Source: an uncultured SAR86 cluster bacterium
Lineage (GTDB): Bacteria > Pseudomonadota > Gammaproteobacteria > Magnimaribacterales > D2472
Length of the DNA stretch: 64,000 nt
Reading direction: 5' to 3'
Assembly: GCA_902602595.1 (NCBI GenBank)
Contig: CACKRJ010000005.1
Coordinates: 1-64,000 of the forward strand
Shown here: positions 46,719-56,032 of the stretch, piece by piece
Numbering within the stretch: position 1 is the stretch's first letter
Layout: each line of letters starts with the position of its first letter
The notes under the pieces: generated by a model
Database searches by the model: none
The model's input: the letters and a program-made list of their open reading frames with translations, nothing else
What the model was told of the DNA's origin: nothing
Program-made: the position numbers and the translations under genes

Positions 46719-47516
46719 CTAATGATAATCCTTTTGATATTCTCTAAAAAGAAGGTGGGAAAGAGCAGTAAATACTACAAAAAATAATATTGCATACCAG
46801 CCTATCCTCTCTCTATCTGATCTAGCTGGCTCACCGACATATGTCATAAAATTTACTAGGTTAAATATCACTTCATCAAATTCTTTGTTAGATAATAGCC
46901 CTGATCCTTCTATAGTTTTGAGATAACCGCACTTTTCTTCAGTTATGTCATTGCCATACTCATCCCTTCTTACCCCTCCATTGCTTGCAATGACTGGAAT
47001 ATCCTTGCATGAAAGGATTTGTTGTCCTTGCATAGAAGCCAATACATTTGGCATTGCTGCGCCAGGATAGACCATATTATTTACTCCATATGGCTTAGAT
47101 GAATCTTCATAAAAAGTTCTTAGATAAGTATAAACCCAATCGGAGCCGTGCAATCTAGTAACAAGAGTCAAATCAGGTGGCGCTATGCCAAACCATGTTT
47201 CGGAAACAGCTGGTTTCATTGATCCAGTCATTCTATCGCCGAGCTTAATATCCTTACCAAAAACTAAATTCTCTGCAAAAATACTTTCAGGAATTTCTAG
47301 ATCCTCTGCAATTCTTGACCATCTAGAGTATTTCAAAGAGTGGCAACCATAACAATGATTGATAAAGGTAAGGGCACCTCGTTGAAGCGATTCCATGTTA
47401 TTCAACTGAGGTTTAAAGTCATCACAATCGCCGTAATCCCCGCATGGCGCGCCAACTGCAGGCAAAATATGCTGAGAACAAAAAAATAAAAAAACTAGCA
47501 ATAGAAATTTCTTCAT
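46719..47516 (-). CDS. petC: Cytochrome c1 (bc1 complex)
   Basis: Cytochrome c1 passes electrons from the Rieske protein to soluble cytochrome c. A signal peptide precedes the haem motif CYGCHSLKYSRW (about residue 56); the axial Met candidate lies in the YPGAAMPNVLA region, and a C-terminal membrane anchor (IGWYAILFFVVFTALSHLLF) holds it on the periplasmic face. Length 265. It overlaps petB by four bases in the order petA-petB-petC. Confidence 0.96.
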   Translation of the reverse strand: MKKFLLLVFLFFCSQHILPAVGAPCGDYGDCDDFKPQLNNMESLQRGALTFINHCYGCHSLKYSRWSRIAEDLEIPESIFAENLVFGKDIKLGDRMTGSMKPAVSETWFGIAPPDLTLVTRLHGSDWVYTYLRTFYEDSSKPYGVNNMVYPGAAMPNVLASMQGQQILSCKDIPVIASNGGVRRDEYGNDITEEKCGYLKTIEGSGLLSNKEFDEVIFNLVNFMTYVGEPARSDRERIGWYAILFFVVFTALSHLLFREYQKDYH

Positions 47517-48730
47517 AACCTTTCTGGAACCGGCTTAGTTTTTTCAATTGAGGTATATATTGGCATGAGCAAGAAAAACGCAAAATAAATAACTGTCCCG
47601 ATAATGCTTAGAGTTGTTCTAAGAGCTGTAACGGGAACTGTCCCTAACCATGCTAACATCAGCCAGCTAATAATAAATATAGTCATTGCAATCTTGCTAA
47701 GTATTCCCTTGTACCTAATTGATGCTGCTTTACTCCTATCTAACCATGGCACTACAAATAGTATTGCTATTGCAGCACCCATAACTACCAAGCCACCAAG
47801 TTTGTCAGGAACTGCTCTTAGCATTGCGTAATATGGTGAATAATACCAAACTGGGGCAATATGCTCAGGAGTACTTAGGGGATTAGCTTCCTCAAAATTT
47901 GCTAACTCAAGCATGTATCCCCCACCCTCGGGAAAAAAGAACATGATAATCGAAAAAACAATGCCAAATATTCCAATAGCAACTAATGCATTCAAAACTT
48001 TGTATGGAAAAAATGGAACGCTGTCCAACGGCACTCCATCTTCATCTAAGTGCTTTTCAATATCAACACCTTCAGGATTGCCTGCGCCTACTTCATGCAA
48101 GGCAACTAAATGCATGAACACCAATGCAATTAATATTAAGGGCAAGGCAACTACGTGTAATGCAAAAAATCTTGAAATAGTTGCTCCAGAAATATAGTAA
48201 TCACCTCTTACCCATATCTCCAATGATTCACCTATATATGGAATAGCTCCAAAAAGAGAAATAATGACTTGAGCGCCCCAATAAGACATTTGACCGTAGG
48301 GTAATACATATCCTAAGAAACCCTCAGCCATCATTACAAGGTAAATGGTCATTCCAAAAACCCAAACTAACTCTCTTGGCTTGTGATAAGAGCCATAAAG
48401 CAATCCTCTGAACATATGAAGATACACAACAGCAAAGAACATTGATGCTCCAGTAGTATGCATGTATCGAATGACCCATCCATATTCAATGTCTCTCATT
48501 ATATATTCAATGGATGCAAATGCTCCCTCTTCTGTATTCTCATAACCAAACATTAACCAAATGCCTGAAACAATTTGAATTATTAGCACTACTGACGCCA
48601 GAGCACCAAACATGTACCAAAAATTTACTTTTTTTGGAACGGGATGTTTTGATAAATGTCGTTCATATGTATTTACAATAGGTAAACGCGTATTAATCCA
48701 ATTAAAAAATCCTGATGATTTTTGAGCCAT
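47513..48730 (-). CDS. petB: Cytochrome b (bc1 complex)
   Basis: Cytochrome b is the quinol-oxidising membrane core of complex III. Haem-binding His pairs are visible in YMHTTGASMFFAVVYLHMF and FALHVVALPLILIALVFMH. The Qo-site motif is PVWY (HIAPVWYYSPYYA) rather than PEWY, a variant found in beta/gamma lineages to my knowledge. Eight or more membrane helices fit the family. Its start touches the petA stop. The intact complex implies aerobic respiration. Confidence 0.97.
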   Translation of the reverse strand: MAQKSSGFFNWINTRLPIVNTYERHLSKHPVPKKVNFWYMFGALASVVLIIQIVSGIWLMFGYENTEEGAFASIEYIMRDIEYGWVIRYMHTTGASMFFAVVYLHMFRGLLYGSYHKPRELVWVFGMTIYLVMMAEGFLGYVLPYGQMSYWGAQVIISLFGAIPYIGESLEIWVRGDYYISGATISRFFALHVVALPLILIALVFMHLVALHEVGAGNPEGVDIEKHLDEDGVPLDSVPFFPYKVLNALVAIGIFGIVFSIIMFFFPEGGGYMLELANFEEANPLSTPEHIAPVWYYSPYYAMLRAVPDKLGGLVVMGAAIAILFVVPWLDRSKAASIRYKGILSKIAMTIFIISWLMLAWLGTVPVTALRTTLSIIGTVIYFAFFLLMPIYTSIEKTKPVPERL

Positions 48731-49314
48731 TATGCTGTGCCTCTCTCTTCCCCTATTGTTAATATGTTTCCGTCAAAAAAATGTGGCGGAACCTTTAAAT
48801 TAGTTGGAGCTGGAACTCCTTTAAATACTCTTCCAACAATATCAAACATTGATCCATGACAGGGACAAAAAAATCCACCAACCCACGATTCATCCCATGG
48901 CTGAGATTCCATTTCAGGATAATATTTCGGAGCACAGCCCAGGTGCGTACAAACTCCAGCAATTACAGTATATTCTTTAGAAGTGGATCTTGTTGGATTG
49001 ATATCTCTATAAGGCTCATCAATCTTAAGTGAACTTGGATCATCTAGCTTAGACTCTACTTTTGAAAGGTTTTTTAAAGCTTCTTTGCTATGCCTAATAA
49101 CAAAAACGGGTTGTTTTCTCCAGGAAACCTGAATTTTCTGTCCAACTTGCATTTTTGATACATCAATTTTGACTGGCCCACCAACTGCCTTAGCTTTTGC
49201 ACTAGGATTCCATGAAGCTATAAAAGGAACCACGGCAAATGATGCACCAACTGCACCAACGGCTGAAGTCATACCTATAAGTACTTTTCTTCGCGTGGTA
49301 ATTTTTTCTTCCAT
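48730..49314 (-). CDS. petA: Rieske iron-sulfur protein (bc1 complex)
   Basis: This 2Fe-2S subunit moves electrons from quinol to cytochrome c1. An N-terminal anchor follows the RRKVLIGMTSAVGAVGA Tat-like sequence. Cluster ligands lie in CTHLGCAPKY and FCPCHGSMFD; the two boxes are separated by about 25 residues as expected. Length 194. It follows rpsI by 44 bases. Confidence 0.97.
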   Translation of the reverse strand: MEEKITTRRKVLIGMTSAVGAVGASFAVVPFIASWNPSAKAKAVGGPVKIDVSKMQVGQKIQVSWRKQPVFVIRHSKEALKNLSKVESKLDDPSSLKIDEPYRDINPTRSTSKEYTVIAGVCTHLGCAPKYYPEMESQPWDESWVGGFFCPCHGSMFDIVGRVFKGVPAPTNLKVPPHFFDGNILTIGEERGTA

Positions 49315-49358
49315 TAATTCCTATATTGGGATGAACGGTAAAATTTAAATAATAAGAA

Positions 49359-49751
49359 TTAACGTTTGGAAAATTGAGAGCTTTTTCTTGCTTTCTTTAA
49401 TCCCGGTTTCTTTCTTTCAACCTTTCTGTCATCTCTTGTTAAAAATCCTGCGGATTTCAATTGCGGTCTCAGCGACTCGTCAAATTTAAGCAAAGCTCTA
49501 GAGATACCGTGCCTAATAGCTCCGGCTTGACCAAAGCTACCTCCTCCTTTAACCATGGCTTTGATATCTACCTGCTTATCTAACTCAGTTAACTTTAAAG
49601 GCTGCATTACAAGCATTTGAGCAACCTGTCTCCCAAAGTAGTGTGAGAGTTCTTTATTATTTACAAGTATGTTTCCTTTTCCTTTAGAGAGATAGACTCT
49701 AGCTGATGAAGTTTTTCTTCTACCAGTTGCATAATGAATAGCTGCGCTCAT
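49359..49751 (-). CDS. rpsI: Small ribosomal subunit protein uS9
   Basis: uS9 lies in the 30S head and its C-terminal tail touches the P-site tRNA. The motifs [34 protein letters not shown] and the tail [19 protein letters not shown] are standard. The start at 49751 forms an ATGA overlap with the rplM stop and gives 130 residues; the track start at 49766 is longer than the family. Confidence 0.97.
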   Translation of the reverse strand: MSAAIHYATGRRKTSSARVYLSKGKGNILVNNKELSHYFGRQVAQMLVMQPLKLTELDKQVDIKAMVKGGGSFGQAGAIRHGISRALLKFDESLRPQLKSAGFLTRDDRKVERKKPGLKKARKSSQFSKR

Positions 49752-50182
49752 ATTTTTGGTTCCCAAATTTGAGGTTCTTGTGATGCATGAGGATGATCAT
49801 CACCCTTGTATACTTTAAGTTTTTTGAACATCTGTTTACCTAGTTTATTTTTAGGAAGCATGCCTTTAACTGCTTGCTCTATTATGTATTCAGGCTTATT
49901 TTCAATAACATCCTTGAAAACCTTGGTTTTTAATCCGCCTGGATAAAGAGAATGAGTATAATAATTTTTGTCATTAAACTTATTTCCAGTAACTCGAATT
50001 TTTTCTGCGTTGATAACCACAACATAATCCCCACCATCAGTATGTGGAGTAAATGAAGGTTTATCTTTGCCTCTGATGCGATCAGCTATTTTTGTAGCCA
50101 GGCGTCCTAAAATTTTGTCTGAAGCATCTACAACATACCAATCATGTTGTGCATCTTCTTTTCTAAGTGAAAGAGTTTTCAT
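49748..50182 (-). CDS. rplM: Large ribosomal subunit protein uL13
   Basis: uL13 is an early assembly protein of the 50S subunit. Features include [47 protein letters not shown] and [22 protein letters not shown]. Length 144 is typical. It heads the rplM-rpsI operon and is coupled to rpsI. Upstream about 80 bases separate it from zapE. Confidence 0.98.
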   Translation of the reverse strand: MKTLSLRKEDAQHDWYVVDASDKILGRLATKIADRIRGKDKPSFTPHTDGGDYVVVINAEKIRVTGNKFNDKNYYTHSLYPGGLKTKVFKDVIENKPEYIIEQAVKGMLPKNKLGKQMFKKLKVYKGDDHPHASQEPQIWEPKI

Positions 50183-50263
50183 TACTTTTAATGTTTAAAG
50201 AAAAAATTAGACGTGAATGTTAATGTTTACGAGCTATTTAATCAATATTTTAATTCATTTAGT

Positions 50264-51313
50264 TTAGTTTTTCTCTAAATTTTGAAGATATGTAGTCGTT
50301 GATATTTGATTCAGTCTGCTTTCAGTTCTTACCCATAAATGATGCAACTGATCCCCTGAATATAAATTATTTATTAGATTAGGATCATAAAAAAATTTTA
50401 ACTTTTGCTTTTCTTGGTAAGCAATATCAATAAAACTGATGAATCTTCTTAATTTATCAATATGATCATCATTACAGGTGTGAAAGTTATTGATAAATAC
50501 CCATTCAAATTTTTTAACAATTTCAATAAAATCTTGACTTGCGCATGGTGATGAAAAAAAATTATCAAAAGAAAGCCATAGAATTCTCTCAGAGCATCCT
50601 AAACAATTGAATTTTCTGTCGTTTACTAAAAATTGAGTAGTATTAAAACTATCTTGATCAAAAGTTTTTTGAAGGAAATCTTTAACACATTCATTGCTAT
50701 TCTTATCTTCAGTAGAGCTATCAAATTTAACTATTTCTTTGAGTCTATAGTCTGTATTACCCAGAAGGTTATGAACAAAAAAGTGTTCGTTTATTAGATC
50801 AATTGTTTTTAAGAATTTTGATCTCTGCAAGCCATCCTTATAAAGGTTATCTGGATGTGAATTGGAAGATATGAATAATCTTATTCCTTTATTAGATAAC
50901 GCTTTAATTAAAGTGCCTATAATCATAGCGTCGGCTATATCTTCGATCTGAAATTCATCTATAAATATAATTTTATAATCATTGGAAAGATCTTTTACAA
51001 CTCTAATTAGTGGGTCGCTGTTTCCTGAAAATTCAGATAACTTTTTGTGAATAAATTGCATGAATTCTATAAAGTGAAATTGGCCAGCATTAGGAAAAAA
51101 AGAATCTTGGATAACCTGAAGAAGCATGGTTTTACCTCTTCCAACAGCACCCCAAAGATAAAGATTACCAACTGAATTATTCTTAAAGAGAAATGTTGAA
51201 GGTCTAAAAGCTAAATCAAACTGAATAAACTCTTTTAGGAATAAAGTTTGCTGGTCATTTGGAACTATACCTTGAGCAGATAAATTCTCTATAACAACTT
51301 TTATATCCTTCAT
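50264..51313 (-). CDS. zapE: ZapE/AFG1-family ATPase
   Basis: ZapE is an AAA-like ATPase that associates with the Z ring and destabilises FtsZ polymers in E. coli; its mitochondrial relative is AFG1/LACE1. Walker A is LWGAVGRGKTMLLQ, Walker B is KIIFIDEFQIEDIADAM, and RLFISSNSHPDNLYKDGLQR is a family motif. Length 349 is normal. It is divergent from degS by 20 bases and upstream of rplM, as in other gammaproteobacteria. Confidence 0.94.
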   Translation of the reverse strand: MKDIKVVIENLSAQGIVPNDQQTLFLKEFIQFDLAFRPSTFLFKNNSVGNLYLWGAVGRGKTMLLQVIQDSFFPNAGQFHFIEFMQFIHKKLSEFSGNSDPLIRVVKDLSNDYKIIFIDEFQIEDIADAMIIGTLIKALSNKGIRLFISSNSHPDNLYKDGLQRSKFLKTIDLINEHFFVHNLLGNTDYRLKEIVKFDSSTEDKNSNECVKDFLQKTFDQDSFNTTQFLVNDRKFNCLGCSERILWLSFDNFFSSPCASQDFIEIVKKFEWVFINNFHTCNDDHIDKLRRFISFIDIAYQEKQKLKFFYDPNLINNLYSGDQLHHLWVRTESRLNQISTTTYLQNLEKN

Positions 51314-51333
51314 ATTATTGATTTAATGATCAT

Positions 51334-52338
51334 ATGAGATTTTTTAATAATAAACTTTCAAGGATAAATTTTTTAATCTTGGTTGGTATTCTGACATATC
51401 TTTATTCAAATATGTCGAATGAAGATGGTTATGTTGAAGCAATCTCAAAGGCATCTCCGTCAGTTGTAAATATAAACTCTAAAAAAAATATTGAAACTAG
51501 AATATTTGATGGAAATTCAACCAGTAATGTTATGGGCTCAGGGATTATTATTTCTAGTGATGGATACATTATTACTAATTTGCATGTAATTGAAGGCACA
51601 AGAATAATTGATGTTGAGCTTGATGATGGTCAAGTTTATCCATCTTCCTTGATTGGTTTTGATGAACGATCTGATCTTGCGGTAATTAAAATAAATTCAT
51701 TGGATGCGTTAAAACCAATTGAGGTATCAAATAGTGCGTCAGTTCGAGCAGGCGATCATGTGATTGCAATTGGGAATGCATTTGGATTAGGAAAGACTTT
51801 TACCAGTGGAATAATTAGTGCTACTGGAAGAGATTATGGAAACCCATATCTTGAACTTATTCAGACTGATGCTGCTATTAATCCTGGAAATTCTGGTGGG
51901 GCTTTAATAAATCACAAAGGAAATTTAATTGGAATGAATACAAAAATTTTTTCGAAAACTGGATCTTATGCTGGAATCGGCTTTGCTTTACCTGCTAATA
52001 AAATAATTGAGGTAGCCTCAGAAATTATTCAGCATGGGTCGGTAAAAAGATCATGGATTGGCGATTTCAGAGTCAAAACAAAAAGATTCTTATTAAATGA
52101 CAAACCTACCTATGGTCTTGAAATATTGGAACTCAGAAATTATGGGCCACTTTTTAATAGTGGAAAAATAAAGACTGGAGCAATAATCTTGTCTATAAAT
52201 AATGAATTGGCTTCATGGGAGAATTTAACTGGCGCTTTAAAAAATTCCTTTCCGGGGGATGAGATTGAGTTTCAAATATTACAGAACTCTATCATCGAAA
52301 ATTACAAAGTTATGACAGAGGCTATTCCTACTCAATAA
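51334..52338 (+). CDS. degS: DegS-type periplasmic serine protease (HtrA family)
   Basis: DegS is a membrane-anchored protease that senses misfolded outer-membrane proteins and cuts RseA to free sigma-E. It has one N-terminal membrane helix (residues 8-24), a trypsin-like domain with catalytic His (TNLHVIEG), Asp (ERSDLAVIKI) and Ser (INPGNSGGALI), and one C-terminal PDZ domain. Length 334 fits DegS rather than DegP. No RBS is obvious in the 20 bases separating it from zapE. The sigma-E pathway itself is outside the window. Confidence 0.92.
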   Translation: MRFFNNKLSRINFLILVGILTYLYSNMSNEDGYVEAISKASPSVVNINSKKNIETRIFDGNSTSNVMGSGIIISSDGYIITNLHVIEGTRIIDVELDDGQVYPSSLIGFDERSDLAVIKINSLDALKPIEVSNSASVRAGDHVIAIGNAFGLGKTFTSGIISATGRDYGNPYLELIQTDAAINPGNSGGALINHKGNLIGMNTKIFSKTGSYAGIGFALPANKIIEVASEIIQHGSVKRSWIGDFRVKTKRFLLNDKPTYGLEILELRNYGPLFNSGKIKTGAIILSINNELASWENLTGALKNSFPGDEIEFQILQNSIIENYKVMTEAIPTQ

Positions 52339-52339
52339 A

Positions 52340-53146
52340 TTAATCGTCATTCCAATTAGGATCACGTTTTTCTAAGAATGCTGCAATGCCCTCCTTTGCA
52401 TCATCAGCGAGAGAGTTTTCAGTCATAATTGCTGAGGTGTAATTATAAGCCTCGGATAGACTCATTTCATGCTGTCTATAAAAAGCTTCCTTGCCAAGTT
52501 TAACCGTTGTAAGAGACTTACTAGCAATCTTTTTTGCAACAGACATTACAGCGCTGTGAAGATTTTTGCCAGGGACATGATCATTTATCAAAGATATTCT
52601 CTTTGCTTCAATTGAATCAATCATCTCGCCCGTAAGAAGCATTTTCATTGAATTTTTTTTGCTTAAATTTCTAGAGAGAGCAACCATGGGTGTAGAACAA
52701 AATAAACCTATATTAACTCCAGGTGTTGCAAATTTAGATGAATCCGATGCTATAGCCAAGTCGCAACTAGCAACTAATTGACAACCAGCAGCAGTTGCAA
52801 CCCCATTAATTTCTGCTATGACTGGTTTTGAGCAAGTGACGATCATTTGCATTAATGAGGAGCATAAATTAAAAAGATTAGAAAAATATTCTTTTCCCTC
52901 ATCCTCATTATTTCTAGCATCAGTAATCTCTTTGAGGTTATGCCCTGAACAAAAAACATCTCCAACTGCTGAAATAATAATCACTCTGATTGAGTTATTA
53001 GATGATGCATTAAATATGTGATCAATAAGCTCTTTCATCATTTGCTCCGAGAGAGCGTTCTTATTCTTTGAATCATTTAATATTAAACGAAGGATGCCTC
53101 CCTCTAGCTGATCAATCTTTACAATATTTTTTATATGTTTAGTCAT
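52340..53146 (-). CDS. Crotonase-fold protein, ECHDC3-like
   Basis: This enoyl-CoA-hydratase-superfamily protein of 268 residues most resembles mammalian ECHDC3, sharing GVATAAGCQLVASCDLAIAS, SSKFATPGVNIGLFCSTP and the C-terminal EGIAAFLEKRDPNW. The two glutamates used by true hydratases are missing: the GGGCEL-type Glu is Gln (AAGCQL) and the second lies where this protein has GVNIG. It is therefore unlikely to be an ordinary hydratase and its reaction is unknown. It follows a CoA-binding-domain gene by eight bases. Confidence 0.85.
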   Translation of the reverse strand: MTKHIKNIVKIDQLEGGILRLILNDSKNKNALSEQMMKELIDHIFNASSNNSIRVIIISAVGDVFCSGHNLKEITDARNNEDEGKEYFSNLFNLCSSLMQMIVTCSKPVIAEINGVATAAGCQLVASCDLAIASDSSKFATPGVNIGLFCSTPMVALSRNLSKKNSMKMLLTGEMIDSIEAKRISLINDHVPGKNLHSAVMSVAKKIASKSLTTVKLGKEAFYRQHEMSLSEAYNYTSAIMTENSLADDAKEGIAAFLEKRDPNWNDD

Positions 53147-53154
53147 ATGTTAAT

Positions 53155-53556
53155 TTATAAATTTTCAAGGATTTTTTTTGGGCATTGATTCATTACTACT
53201 GTTAATCCTGCTTTAGTTCCTAATGCTTCTGCCTCCTCACTATACAGACCTTCTTGAGTCCAAAATATTTTTGATTTAATTTTTATTGCCTCATTTGTAA
53301 TGCCAGGAATATATTCTATAGCTCTAAAAACATCTACCATGTCAACGTTTTGCTTTATAGCTTCAAGGCTAGAGTAACATTCTTGGCCAAGAATTTTAGT
53401 ATTTATCAAATTTGGATTCACTGGAAATACCTGAAAACCATAGTCTTGAAGAAATTTCATTACTTTGTAACTATCTCTTTCTGGATTCGAGCTAGCCCCA
53501 ACTATCGCAATTGAATTAACTTCATCTAATATTGATTTTAAATAATCTTTATTCAA
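53155..53556 (-). CDS. CoA-binding domain protein (YccU-like)
   Basis: A small Rossmann-fold protein of 133 residues with SIAIVGASSNPERDSYKVMKFL and FPVNPN, ending FWTQEGLYSEEAEALGTKAGLTVVMNQCPKK. The family resembles the CoA-binding domain of succinyl-CoA synthetase alpha; function is not established. It lies between the MetF-like gene and the ECHDC3-like gene with gaps of only five and eight bases, so the three are probably one operon. Confidence 0.9.
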   Translation of the reverse strand: MNKDYLKSILDEVNSIAIVGASSNPERDSYKVMKFLQDYGFQVFPVNPNLINTKILGQECYSSLEAIKQNVDMVDVFRAIEYIPGITNEAIKIKSKIFWTQEGLYSEEAEALGTKAGLTVVMNQCPKKILENL

Positions 53557-53561
53557 ATTTT

Positions 53562-54422
53562 CTATTTAAAATATGAAATTATTGATGCCGAGCTTTTTTC
53601 GCAACTTGGACCCATTAAGTGAACTCCATCAATGCATGGCAGACCCATAATTTTTTCTATTAATTCTTGACAGATTTTTTCACCAGTTTCTGCTGGTGAT
53701 TGACTCTCCTCCATACGCAGTAGAATTTCATCAGAGATGTTTACACCCCATAAATTTTTTCGCATCCAGTCGCCCTGCTTAGCTGATTTTAATGGCCCCA
53801 TTCCGATAATCACCTTGCAATCATTAAAAGAACCTTGATCATTAAGCTTATCTGAGTATTTTTTAATGACATCATAATCAAAACAGTATTGAGTTTGAAT
53901 AAAGCTAGCTCCTTGCTCTATTTTGGTAACTAATTTCTTAAGCGCTTCTGGCTTTGAGATTTGAGTGTATAAATCATCTGCTGCTCCTGAATAAAGAGGT
54001 AAAGGTTTCTTAATTTCTGTTCCATCAGATAAAGTTCCCCCTGAAATAATCTCACATAGTTCAATTAATCCATTCCCATTAAATTCATTTACAACTGCAG
54101 GTCCATTTTCATCCGGTTGATCTCCACTTAAACAGAGAACTTTATTAATTCCAACAGACAAAGCTCCAAGCAAAACTGATTCCAAGGCAATCTGATTTCT
54201 ATCCCTTCCAGTTAATTGCAAAATTACATCCAGCCCTTTTCTTTTAATTTCTGATGCAACTAGTAAGCTGTTTAAACGACTTTTACAATTAGGCGAGTCT
54301 GTAACATTTACAGCGTCAGCTAGGCCAATAAGCTTTTCAACTTGACCAGCACACTCAGATAAATCTGTTGTTACATCAGGCGTGGTTTCTGATGTAAATA
54401 TAAAATCAGTTGTATTAAACAT
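53562..54422 (-). CDS. Methylenetetrahydrofolate reductase-like flavoprotein (atypical MetF)
   Basis: This 286-residue TIM-barrel protein belongs to the methylenetetrahydrofolate reductase superfamily: SETTPDVTTDL at the N-terminus, ADAVNVTDSPNCKSRLNS, QLTGRDRNQIALES, KVLCLSGDQP and GASFIQTQYCFD. It lacks the FEFFPPR opening of E. coli MetF, and the DAVNVTDxP signature recalls the MetF branch found in acetogens, archaea and some one-carbon-oxidising bacteria. The likely reaction is interconversion of methylene- and methyl-THF; the direction is unknown. Purines GGAGAAA precede its ATG. It heads a three-gene run. Confidence 0.85.
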   Translation of the reverse strand: MFNTTDFIFTSETTPDVTTDLSECAGQVEKLIGLADAVNVTDSPNCKSRLNSLLVASEIKRKGLDVILQLTGRDRNQIALESVLLGALSVGINKVLCLSGDQPDENGPAVVNEFNGNGLIELCEIISGGTLSDGTEIKKPLPLYSGAADDLYTQISKPEALKKLVTKIEQGASFIQTQYCFDYDVIKKYSDKLNDQGSFNDCKVIIGMGPLKSAKQGDWMRKNLWGVNISDEILLRMEESQSPAETGEKICQELIEKIMGLPCIDGVHLMGPSCEKSSASIISYFK

Positions 54423-54527
54423 AATTATTTCTCCTGCATAAAAATAAGTTACAGAAAGATTTCATGAATCCTAGTATATAAGTTTTCTTGCGTTTGAATA
54501 TAATAGTTGTTTCTGAGAAAAGAGCTA

Positions 54528-55787
54528 CTAATTAGGCAATCTAGTTATATTGGCGCCAAGATAAGAAAGCTTCTCTTCAATCCTTTCATACCCCCTATCA
54601 ATATGATAGATACGATCTACAATGGTCTCGCCTTTGGCACAAAGACCAGCCAAAATTAAACTTGCAGATGCTCTGAGGTCTGTAGCCATTACAGGTGCTC
54701 CATTAAGAGAGTTAACTCCCTTAACAAATGCATTGCTTCCCTTAACAGTGATGTCACACCCCATTCTATTAAGCTCTTGAACATGCATAAACCTATTCTC
54801 AAAAACATTCTCTGTTACAACAGATGAACCCTCAGATAATGCATTTAAAACAGTAAATTGCGCCTGCATGTCTGTTGGAAATCCAGGGAATGGAGCTGTA
54901 GAAATATCTACTGGTAGAATAGAATCATTTTCCATAATAAGCTGAACATTATCTTCGCCAACATTAATTGATGCCCCACTTAACTTTAATTTATCTAAAA
55001 TATTATTCATGCGGTGAGCCTGCACATTTGAAATAGTTACATCGCCACCTGTTATAGCAGCTGCAATTAAATAAGTTCCAGCCTCTATCCTATCAGCAGG
55101 GATAGAAAATTCTGCCCCATCAAGAGCCTCAACACCATTGATAATAATTTCATCAGTTCCAGCTCCATTAATTTGAGCTCCCATTGAATTCAAAAAATTT
55201 GCTAAATCTTCAACCTCAGGTTCTTTTGCAACATTTCTTAAAACGGTTTGGCCTTTGGCAAGAACTGCTGCCATCATAATATTCTCTGTGCCAGTAACAG
55301 AGACGCCGGGGAAATTAATCTCGCAGCCAACTAATTTATTAGAAGTAGCTTCAATATACCCATTTTTTAGAACAATTTTAGCTCCAAGTTTTTCTAATGC
55401 ATCTAAATGAAAATCTACTGGCCGAGTACCAATCGCACAGCCTCCAGGTAGTGCAATTCTTGCAAATCCATAACGAGCTACAAGTGATCCCAGAACTAAA
55501 ATTGAAGCTCGCATAGTCTTAACTAGCTCATATCTTGCCTCAAAGTCATGCAATTTAGATGTGGAAATTATAAAATCCATATTTTCATTAAGTGTAATCT
55601 CGGCACCCATTGATCCTAAGAGCTCAAACATGGTTGTGATATCTTGAAGGTAAGGTAAATTTTGAAAAGTGATTGGTTTATCGCTTAATATTGTAGCTGC
55701 AAGCATTGGTAAAGCTGCATTTTTTGCTCCGGAGCAAGAAATAGATCCTGAGAGTTTATTGCCACCAATGATCTTTAATTTTTCCAT
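54528..55787 (-). CDS. murA: UDP-N-acetylglucosamine 1-carboxyvinyltransferase MurA
   Basis: MurA makes the first committed step of peptidoglycan synthesis, adding enolpyruvate to UDP-GlcNAc. The motif IGGNKLSGSISCSGAKNAALP opens the protein, and the fosfomycin-target Cys is present in LPGGCAIGTRPVDFH. Length 419 is standard. It follows ibaG by two bases, as in E. coli and Pseudomonas. Confidence 0.98.
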   Translation of the reverse strand: MEKLKIIGGNKLSGSISCSGAKNAALPMLAATILSDKPITFQNLPYLQDITTMFELLGSMGAEITLNENMDFIISTSKLHDFEARYELVKTMRASILVLGSLVARYGFARIALPGGCAIGTRPVDFHLDALEKLGAKIVLKNGYIEATSNKLVGCEINFPGVSVTGTENIMMAAVLAKGQTVLRNVAKEPEVEDLANFLNSMGAQINGAGTDEIIINGVEALDGAEFSIPADRIEAGTYLIAAAITGGDVTISNVQAHRMNNILDKLKLSGASINVGEDNVQLIMENDSILPVDISTAPFPGFPTDMQAQFTVLNALSEGSSVVTENVFENRFMHVQELNRMGCDITVKGSNAFVKGVNSLNGAPVMATDLRASASLILAGLCAKGETIVDRIYHIDRGYERIEEKLSYLGANITRLPN

Positions 55788-55789
55788 AC

Positions 55790-56011
55790 TTAACCTATTT
55801 CTGAAGGTGATTTTGTAATTAAGCTTAAGGCATGCAACTCACCAGTCTGGAATTGTTCTTTCAACACACTCAAAACCAGCTTGTGTCGCTGAAGAGTATT
55901 TAAACCCTCAAACTCATTGCACACAATCAAGACTTTAGAATTGCAATCTTCTCCATCAAAAGAAATCTCAGCTTCAGGAAATTTTGATTTAAGAAAATTA
56001 GTTATATCCAT
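55790..56011 (-). CDS. ibaG: BolA-family protein IbaG (YrbA)
   Basis: IbaG is a small BolA-type protein that binds glutaredoxin-bound iron-sulfur clusters. It has 73 residues with the class II KH-like fold; LQRHKLVLSVLKEQF and ELHALSLITKSP carry the conserved His residues. It lies between mlaC and murA, its position in E. coli except that mlaB is missing. Confidence 0.93.
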   Translation of the reverse strand: MDITNFLKSKFPEAEISFDGEDCNSKVLIVCNEFEGLNTLQRHKLVLSVLKEQFQTGELHALSLITKSPSEIG

Positions 56012-56032
56012 TTAAAAATTTATAGCAGAATA

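Noticed and set aside
47850-47870. PVWY in cytochrome b as a damaged Qo motif
   Set aside because: To my knowledge this is a natural variant of PEWY in related lineages, and all haem ligands are intact.
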